This document shows positions 54,239 to 64,000 of a stretch of DNA of 64,000 nucleotides, one piece after another (position 1 is the stretch's first letter; the number at the start of each line of letters is the position of its first letter). Below the pieces are notes generated by a model. That model searched no databases and was not told where the DNA came from. It worked only from the letters and a program-made list of their open reading frames with translations. The position numbers were made by a program, and so were the translations under genes. Origin of the DNA: Tetradesmus obliquus (Eukaryota > Chlorophyta > Chlorophyceae > Sphaeropleales > Scenedesmaceae); the NCBI GenBank assembly GCA_030272155.1, contig CP126202.1, forward strand, positions 496,001 through 560,000. The letters are read 5' to 3'.

Positions 54239-56812
54239 GCACAGCCATGCAGCGTGTGGCGACAGATACCAGCTCACATGCTGGTATTGCAACTGCAGGT
54301 CTTTTCGCTGCAGTTGTGTGGGTATTGTCATGGCCTGGAAGGTGCCTTTTGACTGCATAGCCGAGGCCTAGCTTTACTACCGGATTTTCAGGGCAAAATG
54401 TGGCATGTTAGATTGGCAAACTCAATGACTGATTCACATGTATTACTTGCCAGAATTGGTAGCAACATTGCAGAGTGCTAGTGTGATGCCACCACATGGT
54501 GTGCGCATGCTGGCTGTGTGGCTGCAGCTGTTTTTTTCAAGGAGCACATGCAGTGCAAACCAGCCGACTTGGCTGTTTCTGCATCTTGTCGTGGGCGGCA
54601 TTCTGCTGATATTTTGCTGATATTTTGAGAAAGTGCAGCTGATATCACCATGCTTACATTGCAGTGCATACTGCATTACGGCATGTCCAATTAGATGGCC
54701 CTATAGCAGGCACGTGGTAGCATTGAAGTACGTGTTGATAGAAACATTTGTATGTGCGTGCTCCAGCAGGACGCGAGGCCGACGGTGATGATGTTGAAGT
54801 GCCTTGATTGCAAGTCAAAATGTTGATTTCAACATATGGCAGCACTGCCCCTGCAGATGCGCTGGCTACCAGGAATTCTGTGCATTTGGCACATGGCTGG
54901 CTGCAGTCGCTGCCAGGTTCAGATGCTGTGGTATACCTGTCAACTCTCTATGGCGTGCCATCACAGCTGCTGCGCCATGGCCGGGTCGCATATTTTGATG
55001 CCTCTAAAACATTGGAGAGCACCAGTGGTGTGTGCTGCAGCAGCAATGTGTGCGCTTGTGGCCAACTGTATGCCGGCGGCAATATGGCTGGCATCTCTTG
55101 CAATTAATGCAAACTGTTGCCAGCACTGCTGGTGTTCAGGCCGCCTGAGCGCAGAACAGAGTATGGACGTGCTTTGGGTCATTGCGAGACTGGTGTGATT
55201 GACCAATCCTATGAGCTGTTCAGTTGCACACCTTGACCGCAGAACGCCCTACTAGGTAGTACATTACATTACATTACATTACATTACATGCTCCACTCAA
55301 CGAGGAGTGGGAACCCCAGTCAGGAGCCAACGAGAGGCTCATAGGGGTAGTACATATGAGTGTAAGCTTGTCCTTGTTGCTCGAGACATTGATGAGTTAT
55401 CTGCTGGGTCCTGGCCAAACAACACGTGCGTGGAAGTGGCACCCATTTACGAATCTGCAGTACCAGTTGGTCCCTGGTAGATCACACAGGCTCTGTTTGA
55501 AACGGGGCCAAGCCCCAGAGCCGATGTCATGCCACGAACAGCAACAACCAACACAGCACGCATGAGCGGCAAGCTGAAATAGGTGAGCAAATTTCATGAA
55601 CAACAGTGTCAGCAGCTGCAGCAGTGCTGAAGCTGCACAAAACCTTCCAGAAACGACGTGCCACCTGTCACATTTGCAGCAGGGAATGTACAGCTTGCCA
55701 CCCAGAAGCCAGCAATACACAAGATGTAGACAACTGAACATGCTGTTGTGCGTGTGCGCTGTCACAGCACCACACATCTGGCACTGCACACGTGGTAGAA
55801 CACCTGCAATGCACAACGTTGTACAAGTGTTAACACTTGTATATCTGGATGTGAGAAACTCTGCACCCACAGACAAGCTTAAAGTTGGTATAAGATCCTG
55901 CAGTGAAGGCAACGACAAGGTTATAACCTTGATCAAGTGTGCCATGCTTAACAGCAGAGCGTCCTGTACGATACACCAGCACAGGCCAACGCACGTACTG
56001 CACCCATTTTTACACATCCACATGCACAGTACACTACGTGTCATCTGGTGTGGAATTGTACAGGCTGCTATGTACTTGCACGCATGAGCACAGCCAGTCG
56101 CATCTTAGCTGTGCCTGCACTGCAAGCAAGTACACCTCTCGAGAAGCGTGAACACAAACAGCACGGCACTGCAGCCTACTACGTCAATAAACAAGCCAAT
56201 GCATGCAACACCTGACAAACCCAATGTTTGGTTGGGCAGACAGCCAAAGTGACCCCACCCTAAATGAATACGCCCACTGAAAACGCTACAAACCACATGC
56301 CGATGCAGACCAAACGTATTCAACGTGTTGACACATCGCAGCAACGTGTTCAACGTGCAGACACAGCAGAGCAAAATCAATGATGACAGCACAGAACAGA
56401 CCTTAAAGCATCCAAGCAGCAGCGTCCTTGCCACCACAGCATATGCGCTGCAAAAATCTCATCAACTACTGACTAGTAGTACTTTGCCACATGTAACTGG
56501 GAGGGCCTGTGCTGCTGCCATTCAGCAATGGTGAACAGCAGAGCCAGTCTTACAGCTGCTGCAGCACCAGCCCAAGACCCCAAGAGTCTATCAATCAATT
56601 GATTAGCAGTATACAGCAGCACACATGGCGCCACATTCAACCTGTATTTCCTGTGCAGTTGACAAACCACAACAGTTAAAACACATGCACACTCCTACCC
56701 ACCGCAACAAGTTGCATCGTACACAAGTTCTTAACTCAAGGCTGCAAGGTTGACAAAAGCCTCGACCCTCACTGAGGGTGCAAACAACAAAGATAACATA
56801 TGTAAGCCCAAC
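54239..56812. other. Convergent intergenic region with one plausible ORF fragment and a microsatellite
   Basis: The frame 54808-55107 (VHLAHGWLQSLPGSDAVVYL and onward, ending GNMAGISCN) looks protein-like but has no neighbouring exons or known family. 55260-55291 is an ACATT pentanucleotide run. A minus-strand frame 55397-56044 is Cys/Leu-rich without motifs and probably spurious. Confidence 0.4.
55260..55291. repeat. (ACATT)n microsatellite
   Basis: About six uninterrupted pentanucleotide units, unlike the triplet repeats that dominate the window. It is flanked by GGTAGTAC, and the same word occurs again at 55345-55352. Confidence 0.85.
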
Positions 56813-59800
56813 TCACATTGCCAGAGCAGCAAGCAGCACAGCAGCAATACTCGCCACGACAGCAGCAGCACTCCTAATCCTCCCTGTGTTACCAGCACTG
56901 CCGCTGCTGCTGCCGGCTGCAGCAAGCGTCTTGGTGCCATCAGCAGCCACCAGACTCAATGAATTCGGCACCAGCTGCAACCCTGAGTCTGACAGCTGCC
57001 TTTCAAATCGCGCCTGGCGAGCAGGATTGCTCACATGCCGCGTTACATCCGCCGCCTCTTTTGCACTGCCAGTTTGGATGCGGCAGCCCACCTCAATCGC
57101 ATCACCGTTTCCTGCAGCACTCGCTGCCAGCCGCCGCAGGTTGTTACGAGCGCCGTTAGCAACAGCGTCATTATTGTCACTTGCAGGAAGGCTTGGGGGC
57201 GACAGGGTGAGGCTTGAAGCAACGCCTGTTGATGTTGAGGCTGCAGGAGGAGGCAGTAGGCTGACGTGGCTCTCATCAACGCCTGCCAGCTGTGCTACTG
57301 CCATGATGAGTCTGTCACTTGACAGGCGAAGGGACTCCCGGCTACTGTCAAGTAGCAGGGACAGCTGCAGCAAGAGCAGATATGTTAGCAAGCAGCGCAG
57401 CAGCAGGTTATGATCAGTACAGGTTATGTGCTGTGGGAAAACTAGTGAGGGACGCGGCTGCTGTCAAGCAGCAGGGACAGCTGCAGCAGCAACAAGAGGG
57501 GACAGGCGGCATCAGAGCATGTGTTAAGAGGGCAAACGTAGTGTACGAGGCTGAAGAGCAATCTGCTGCAGCCAGCCAGTTGATAGGAAGGGAAACACAC
57601 TCAATCTAGGCTTATACGTATACGGCATGCACATGCCAGTACCACCTGTGTACCAGCTGCAACAATGACGCACTGCAATAGCGAAGCAGCAATTCAGGCA
57701 AGCACTGCAAGCTGAGGGCTGATGTCTCGCTCACCGTGACTGTGTTGCTGTTGCTTGCAGCGCCAGCCCCTTGTTTGTCATGTTGGACCACACTGCCGCT
57801 GCGTGGTGTGCCAAGCGGCCTGGCAGAAACCGGCTGATCATCTGCAGTCACCCCTCCTGCTGACAGCCCTCCATCTTCAGCAGGAACTTCCGCTCCACCA
57901 CTCGCATCACCACTGGGAACTTCACCGCTGGTGTCACCCAGAACATGGGCGTCACTGGTGTCACTAGTGACACCAGTGTCTCCGGGTGACGCCTCACTGA
58001 CAATCGGGCCGTCACTGGCACTCACAGTGGGGCCTTGTGCTCCACCTGGCAGCTTCACCCTCTTGTCAGGTGGCGGCACATATGCGCTGCTGCTGCTCCT
58101 AATCTTGCCAGGAACCAGCCTTGACTTACAGCCAGGTCCCGTGTAGTGCAAACTGCAGTAGCACTTCCCGGCAACACACACGCCGTCACCCGTGCAGCTC
58201 TCCCCACAAGCCAGTGACCCGCACGCAGCCGCATTGTCAGGGCACGGCCCGATTGAACCCTGCGTGAAAACCCCAGGGAGGGCCTTCGCCAGGTCAACGG
58301 TTTGACCAGACGGGCAGTCAACGGTTTGACCGAGGATTGACAGCTGCAGCTGACCCTTGGGTGTGCAGGAGATGGCGTAGCATCTGCTGTCTTGGATTGT
58401 GGCCCCATTGAGGCTTGCTGCATCCGGGAATTGAGCTTTTGTAGTTGCAAAGGGCCAAGTGACAGGCATGCAGCGGCTGCCTGGGCCGTTCTGCCAGCCG
58501 AAGACGTTCCCGCCGCGGTTGGTGAACTCGGGCGAGAGGCAGTTGGGTACGGTGCCGAGCGCAACCTGAAGAGCAGCAGCAGCAGCAGCAGCAGCACCTC
58601 ACCGTTAGCCTGTCGCTGACATCTAAACCGCATGACGACAAAACAACCAGCACAGGCGGCCCCACAAACTGCAAGCTGCAACCATTGTCCACCTTCAACG
58701 TGCCGCCCTCTACACAGGCAACCGGCGCACTGCGCCCTGGCCAGGCCGTGCACCGTGATCAGCATCCAGCTCCCCGCACATTTTTTATTTGTAACAAGCA
58801 AGACTACCAATACTCGCCCTCTCGCTTACCTTCATTGCGCAGCCCTCTGCAAAGGGAGCTTCCGCGCACTGCGCCCTGGCCAGGCCATCGAATGTGCACA
58901 CGGTGTTCACGTTGTCTCTGCTGTACTGCTCCTTGGTGCAAAAGAACTGCTGCCCCGGGTGTGCTGCAGCGTAGGCGGTGCAGGTCTTGCCTACAAAGTC
59001 ACACCCAGCCTGCCAGCCCCAGTCCAGGAAACCTGCAGGGAACAGAACACAACAGAGCAGCATTGTAAGTGAGACAGGCTTTGGCATGGTGTGGGTTTTG
59101 AGGCGCGTCGAACCTGCGGTTGCTTTCAACAATAAGCTAAATGCACAGTCAGCAACACGCACTGCACCAGCAGGCGCCCTGCAAAACAGCTGAATCACAC
59201 AGCCACAGTGCTCAACCCAAGCATACAGCCCCCTCCACAGTTGGTTCCGACACTTGATGTCTTACCAGGCGCTGTCCTGCATGATGGCCAGCATAGCACA
59301 GCACGCAAGACCCCCAAAACACAAAATCCTGCACCTCAACCACTCACCCACTTCGCCCCAGTTTACGTCGTACCAGCCGCTGTCCTGCATGAAGGCCAGC
59401 GTGATGCGGCTAAGCGTGGCAGGCCGGCCGTGCGCGCCAAACAGGTTGGTGGCAACCATGATCTCTCCCTGCAGCAGCAGCAGCAGCAGCAGCAGCACAA
59501 GCGATGAGTGCTCTGTCGCTGACATCCATTGTGACAAAGAATCACCAGCAAGCACAGACTGTGTGGTCCTGCTCCCAATCCAAACCACCTACCCCTAGCA
59601 CAGGCAATAACATGGTCACGCTTTGGTCAACCCTGGTCAAACGTTGGTCAAGCTTTGGTCAAACAAAAGTCAAACTGCAGCCGCACCTGGAACCACTTGT
59701 ACTCCCAGTGGGCCATGGCGCTGCCGCTGCCTCCCTCATCTTCCAGCGCAGCCCCTGGCACAGTGTCACATCCAAACTGTGCCTGCGATTCCTTTGCCAC

Positions 59801-60605
59801 AGTAGGGGTGATAATCATGGCGCGGCGCTCACCATAGGGTGTCTGGAACATCTGCACCACCTGCAGCCACGCAAGCACCAAGGCAATGTGTGTCATAAAT
59901 TCCCACAGTGGGGGTGATGATCATGGCACGGGGTCCGCCATACGGCGTCTGGAACATCTGCACCACCTGCAATCAAGCAACAACGAGTGACATTGTAACA
60001 CGTCAGATACCAGCAAGCCTGTTCCAGCAGTGAAACGTTCGACAAGTACACGTAGCTGTAAGGCGTATGTTCAACAGCTGTGTAAGTCAGCACATGTTGC
60101 AGTCAGCAATCTTCAAACACAGCATTGCTGGCAGCCAACCAAAACCTCAAACCATGACAGGTTATGAGCTGATTGTGAGCTAGAGAACCCACACCCAGCC
60201 AGCACCTTTCCTCAGGGATGGGCTGCCCCGCCTCATCAATAAACTTGTCAAACAGGTACGAAACATGCGTGTGAGATGTTACTAGCATGCAGCACAACAC
60301 CAAAATCCAGCGCCGCACCTTTTCTTCAGGGATGGGCTGCCCCGCCTCATCAATAAACTTGTCAAAAAGCTGGTCAGTAAAACCGAGCGCATGGTGCAGC
60401 TCGTGCACCAGCACAGCAGCAGCAGCATCAGAGTCCTGTTCTAGCGCAGCGCGGCACAGGTTTGCTGTTCCCAGCAGGGGCCTGTTCGTGGCTGGGTCAA
60501 ACAGGCAGGGCAGCGCCCAGGCTGCTGCGCCGCTGCTGCAGGCTTCGTCGTTTAGGGCAGTGACGTAGAGGTAGTAGTCGGTGGCCTCGCCAGTGCCACC
60601 TGCGC

Positions 60606-60674
<69 letters not shown>

Positions 60675-62281
60675 GTGTGTTGATGGGTGTTCATGATCCT
60701 AGCCTGCTGCGCATTGCTTCATGGGATGCATGTATGCAGCACTACTCATGCAATGAGTATAAGCGTCGCTGCTGCACATGTGCCAGCAGCTTGCTCATGC
60801 AAGCAGCATCGCATCATACATTGTCACACTTTAGCTAGGCTTCAACCCACCTGGAAACTTCTCACAGCCTCCCCGTGTTGAGCACTGTGTATAAGCAGCG
60901 ATATGGCTGCTGTTCATGACCGCAGAGCCGCAGCTGTTGAGCCTGTTGCTGCCACTTTCACGGCCATTTGAAAGAAAGTCTGGCTTGTGTGCATAGCAGT
61001 TGCCTGCCCCATCGTCTGCACCACACAGCGGGGGCACCAGCAGATTGCCTGATGAGGGCCAGCGCACCTGGCAGCAGCAGCAGCAGCAGTCAGCAGTCAG
61101 CAGTCAGCAGTGAACAAGACAGCAGCAATGCGTGCATGGTCAAGCGTACCCGGCAAATTTGAAGCAGCTGCACAAGTCGCCCTTGCGTCTGCAGCGCGCA
61201 TGGTGAAACTTGCAGGCAGCCAGGGTTTTCAGCTGTTGCTTGGTACAACCAGCCGCTTTTTGCATGAAAAAGGCAAGGGGCCGCTGCCATACGCACACCG
61301 CACCTTGTAGAGCTTCTGCAGCACTGCGACTGCCTTGCTGACAACCTCCCTCAGGCGCTGCTGCCAATCATGTCGGTTTCATGCAACTGTCGTGCTTGCT
61401 TGCGGACATGAGGTCACAAGTCATGGGCTAGCGCACCTTGTGAAACTTCTGCAGCACCGCCACTGCCTTGCTGACCACCTCCCTCAGGCGCTGCTGCCCT
61501 GCTGCCGACAGCATCATGCAACTGCTTTACTTGCAGACATGAAGTCAAACGTCCTGGACCAGCGCACCTTGTAGAACTTCTGCAGCACCGCCACTGCCTT
61601 GCTGACCACCTCCCTCAGGCCCTGCTGCCCTGCAGCAGCTGCTGCTGACAGCATCATGCAAGTGCTTTACTTGCAGCCATGAAGTCACAAGTCACAGGTC
61701 AGCGCACCTTGTAAAACTTCTGCAGCACCGCCACTGCCTTGCTGACAACCTCCCTGAGGCGCTGCTGCCCTGCCGCTGACAGCATCATGCAACTGCTTTA
61801 CTTGCAGACATAAAGTCACCAGTCATGGACCAGCGCACATGAAGTCACCAGTCATGGCCCAGCGCACCTTGTAAAACTTCTGCAGCACCGCCACTGCCTT
61901 GATGACAACCTCCCTCAGGCGCTGCTGCCCTGCTGCAGACAGCTCATCTGTACCCTGATACTCTACCCAGATGCGGATAGGTACCTTTGGCGCCTGCAGC
62001 AGCTTCCTTGCAACGGGCTGAATGCTGCTGCTGCCGCTGCTGCTGCTGTTGCTGGTGGGTTGCTGGCTGTACTGCTGTGAGTACAGGTCAGACCACTGCT
62101 TGGCTTCATGGGCCACAAACTTGTGGCCGCATCCCTTGTGGCTGTGCGCGAACGCGAGGGTGATGCAACCTGTAGTTTATTGACGATCGCGGCAGGCAGG
62201 CGCATACGTCGGAAGCGTGCAAGTGAACAGGAGCAGCAGAAGCAGCAGCAGAAGTGCCGAGTGCGTAGTGGCCACATGCAT
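56813..62281 (-). CDS. Leishmanolysin-like (M8) zinc metallopeptidase, secreted and GPI-anchored
   Basis: Exons 61868-62281, 60851-61067, 60319-60599, 59687-59860, 59348-59468, 58830-59032, 57735-58565 and 56813-57364; 930 codons, phases consistent. [20 protein letters not shown] at 62281 is a signal peptide. The catalytic HELHHALGF (HExxHxxGF) lies in exon 60319-60599 and the third zinc His is in GSAMAHWE of exon 59687-59860, as in leishmanolysin. Further family landmarks are MVATNLFGAHGRP, MQDSGWYDVNW and GCDFVGKTC. A Cys-rich EGF-like segment (CGESCTGDGVCVAGKCYCSL) and a Ser/Thr/Asp-rich linker follow, ending in a hydrophobic GPI-type tail. Algal relatives include gametolysin-type wall proteases. 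One in-frame TAA is at 62177-62179, codon 35. Confidence 0.9.
57440..57495 (-). repeat. Echo of the peptidase last-exon start
   Basis: Repeats the acceptor and first codons (LLLDSSR-like) of exon 56813-57364, next to GACAGCTGCAGCAGCAAC. Confidence 0.7.
59245..59300 (-). repeat. Echo of the peptidase MQDSGW exon end
   Basis: Reads AIMQDSAW, a partial copy of the exon 59348-59468 end, downstream of it in the transcript. Confidence 0.65.
59885..59975 (-). repeat. Echo of the peptidase VVQMFQTPYG exon start
   Basis: Repeats VVQMFQTPYG.PRAMIITPTV with its acceptor, upstream of exon 59687-59860. Confidence 0.85.
60195..60260 (-). repeat. Echo of the peptidase catalytic-exon end
   Basis: Repeats LFDKFIDEAGQPIPEE after the authentic exon 60319-60599, which carries HELHHALGF. 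Confidence 0.85.
60603..60673 (-). repeat. (CAG)n tract, (CTG)n in the sense strand, at the catalytic-exon acceptor
   Basis: More than twenty units, ending directly at the acceptor of exon 60319-60599. Confidence 0.95.
61300..61770 (-). repeat. Four echo copies of the end of peptidase exon 1
   Basis: QRLREVV.KAVAVLQKFYK or a close variant recurs near 61305-61365, 61435-61495, 61565-61625 and 61705-61765, about 130 bp apart, each with a GTGCGC donor. The authentic exon end is 61868. A further donor-like duplicate lies at 61830-61845. Confidence 0.9.
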
Positions 62282-64000
62282 GGATTCAATCGCAACATAA
62301 ATAGCAACCATGTATTTACATCAAACTAAGCATGATGAACGCGTGCGATGGCCTGTAATGTCGCCTGTGGGACTGCTGTCCTTCACAACCTTCGTTGCAA
62401 ATACAGGACTCACCACTGCTTGCGAGTAATGCCAGAGCGCAAACAAAAAGCCGCAACTTTGAAATAGACATTATCATTCTCAGTTGAATTGAGCACGTCT
62501 ATGATCTGACTTGTAGATGTAGATGTAAGTCAAGTGCGTATCTAGCTTGAGTTAATGTGTGTAGCTGACTGACGATCGCTTGATGTACTTGGAAGAAACC
62601 TGGACTAAGGCTAGCTTATATACCGAGCGATTGCTGGCGCATGCACGCACGGAACCTCCGAAAACCGGCAGCTTCCGGCAGCACAAACCCTGGAACTAGC
62701 CCGGAACCACACATCGGCAGCGTCCTTCTTCGTTGAGCTGAACAAAGAAAAATAATATGATACAGAAAAAGGTTGTTACAATATTTTGGTCAGGTTTGGA
62801 TGAGTTTAAACCCGCTTGGTGTCAGCTTGGCACCGAGGTACTGGCAGCAAAGACACACAGCTGTTACGGCGTATGGGACCACGACATATAACAAAATTTG
62901 TGCTAAAAGTAGTAGCTGTGTATGTAATGGAATGTATTGCTACAACGATGGCCCCGCACGCATCTTATGCCAGTGAAGTTCTGTCAGCTGCAATCCTAGC
63001 TGACGCACAGCATGCGTGCAGGGAATTAGCAAACATCTGCATGGAGCACAAGATTTGTCGTGTTCATCATGCGATTGCTATTGCACAGGACGGGCTGGTT
63101 TGTGTCAGATACCGCAGCCACTGAGTGCAGCTAGAGTCCACTGCCTCACCAGCTCAGCCTGGCAGTGCCGCCCAGGCTGCAAGTTTCTGACTTCGTCCAT
63201 GCCATGCCACACCGTGTGGCTGCACCCGTTAGGTTTGCAAACCACTAAGCATAAGGTTGCACTTTCTTGCTTGCCTTGAAGAAGCCGCGTCTGCAATGCC
63301 AGGCAGTTGCAGTGGTGAGCTGGCAAGGGTTCTGTCGTCAGCGGTTGTTGCTCCTGTGCTTGTGCTGCTGATGCCCCTGGTATGCAGGTGCAGCTGACCA
63401 GCAACGTAAGGATGTTTTCTGGGTCACCGCATGAGGTCATTCATAGTGGCAAGTCCTTTGCATAGTGGCTAGTCCTCTGCGACACCTTCATACTGCAGTG
63501 TGCCACAGCTCAGTGTCTTGCGCTCGGAAGTTTCATCATTCTTGAATTCCTTCTTACTTTCTTTTGGAGACGTATACATATACTCTTGCTTTGCGAGAAG
63601 ATCGCGAAGGCCACAGTTTGCTGACGCACTGGTGGTCAGGAGCCCGCATGTGTCCGCCTTGACTCAGCTCTTAACTTTAAACTAGGGCTGCTTTAACAGC
63701 CTCGAGCCGGGCGGGGCAGCTTGGCGGGGGCTGCAGTATGTCCGGTGAGCTTTTGATGCTGTAGCTGGCCAGCATGCGCCGTTGAGAAGGCCAAATTGTT
63801 TTATCTGTGCTTTTATATGCATGTGCGCAGTGTTATGTTTTGCCAGCACCTGTGACAGTGTATGCAGCAGCACCCTTGATAGCCATCCCGGCCACAGCAG
63901 CACTCGCCTCCCGTTCAGTTTTCTCCTGGTAACCTGCATGAACATCAACCAATCGCATGGCATCACAGCAGCTGGCCTGTGACCATGCCATGCTGCTGCC
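62282..64000. other. Peptidase upstream region, no supported gene
   Basis: Only short motif-free frames. The first part should hold the peptidase promoter. The last kilobase has no repeats or genes I can assign. Confidence 0.45.

Noticed and set aside
55397-56044. Minus-strand 215-codon frame
   Set aside because: Cys/Leu-rich, no start context, splice sites, motifs or relatives; likely chance.
62177-62179. Stop-codon reassignment (TAA read as Gln) suggested by the in-frame TAA
   Set aside because: PNO1, acyl-CoA oxidase and others end at TAG or TGA exactly at family C-termini, and introns contain TAA freely; one case does not support a variant code.

Overview
The window looks like nuclear DNA of a green alga, most likely a chlorophycean (inference). 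Genes are split into many short GT-AG exons, CAG/CTG trinucleotide tracts are everywhere, and the gene content is eukaryotic: a peroxisomal acyl-CoA oxidase with a PTS2 signal, UDP-GlcNAc pyrophosphorylase, the ribosome factor PNO1/Dim2, a leishmanolysin-type metallopeptidase, hemerythrin-domain genes and GPI-anchored surface proteins. No bacterial operons, rRNA or tRNA genes were recognised.

Layout. 13-2636 (-): TMEM53/DUF829 hydrolase-like gene. 3624-11687 (-): complete 9-exon UDP-N-acetylhexosamine pyrophosphorylase (480 aa). 12859-15037 (+): remnant of a mobile element with a broken tyrosine-recombinase-like gene and an SF3/D5-type helicase ORF, resembling polinton-like virus or virophage-type elements. 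15156-23305: a near-perfect inverted repeat (about 3.35-kb arms, 1.4-kb spacer) carrying two mirror-image copies of a hemerythrin-domain gene and of an Ala/Leu-rich gene. 23306-26252: mostly decayed repeats. 26253-27920 (-): poly-Q gene of unknown function. 30656-40644 (-): complete 13-exon acyl-CoA oxidase (641 aa), with a non-autonomous hAT element in one intron. 42349-45325 (-): Cys-rich secreted GPI-anchored protein. 46967-49552 (+): PNO1 (223 aa). 51721-54238 (+): secreted, GPI-anchored, divergent Cu/Zn-SOD-like protein with a His-rich tail. 56813-62281 (-): leishmanolysin-like metallopeptidase (930 codons, one in-frame TAA near the N-terminus).

The most unusual property is shared by the seven fully modelled single-copy genes (all outside the inverted repeat). 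Their introns and 3' flanks are filled with tandem partial copies of neighbouring exon edges ('exon echoes'), usually spanning an exon-intron boundary and keeping the splice site. In every one of these genes a single path through the copies gives a phase-consistent open reading frame (one internal TAA in the peptidase), so the echoes look like skipped or dead exons. Many authentic 3' splice sites also sit directly at the end of a sense-strand (CTG)n tract. These two features, the recombinase/SF3-helicase remnant and the large inverted repeat are the main points worth follow-up.

The genes do not form one pathway. Intact housekeeping functions (cell-wall sugar nucleotide supply, peroxisomal beta-oxidation, 40S assembly) sit among surface proteins and mobile DNA. 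All gene models were built by eye from splice sites and reading phase, without transcript data.
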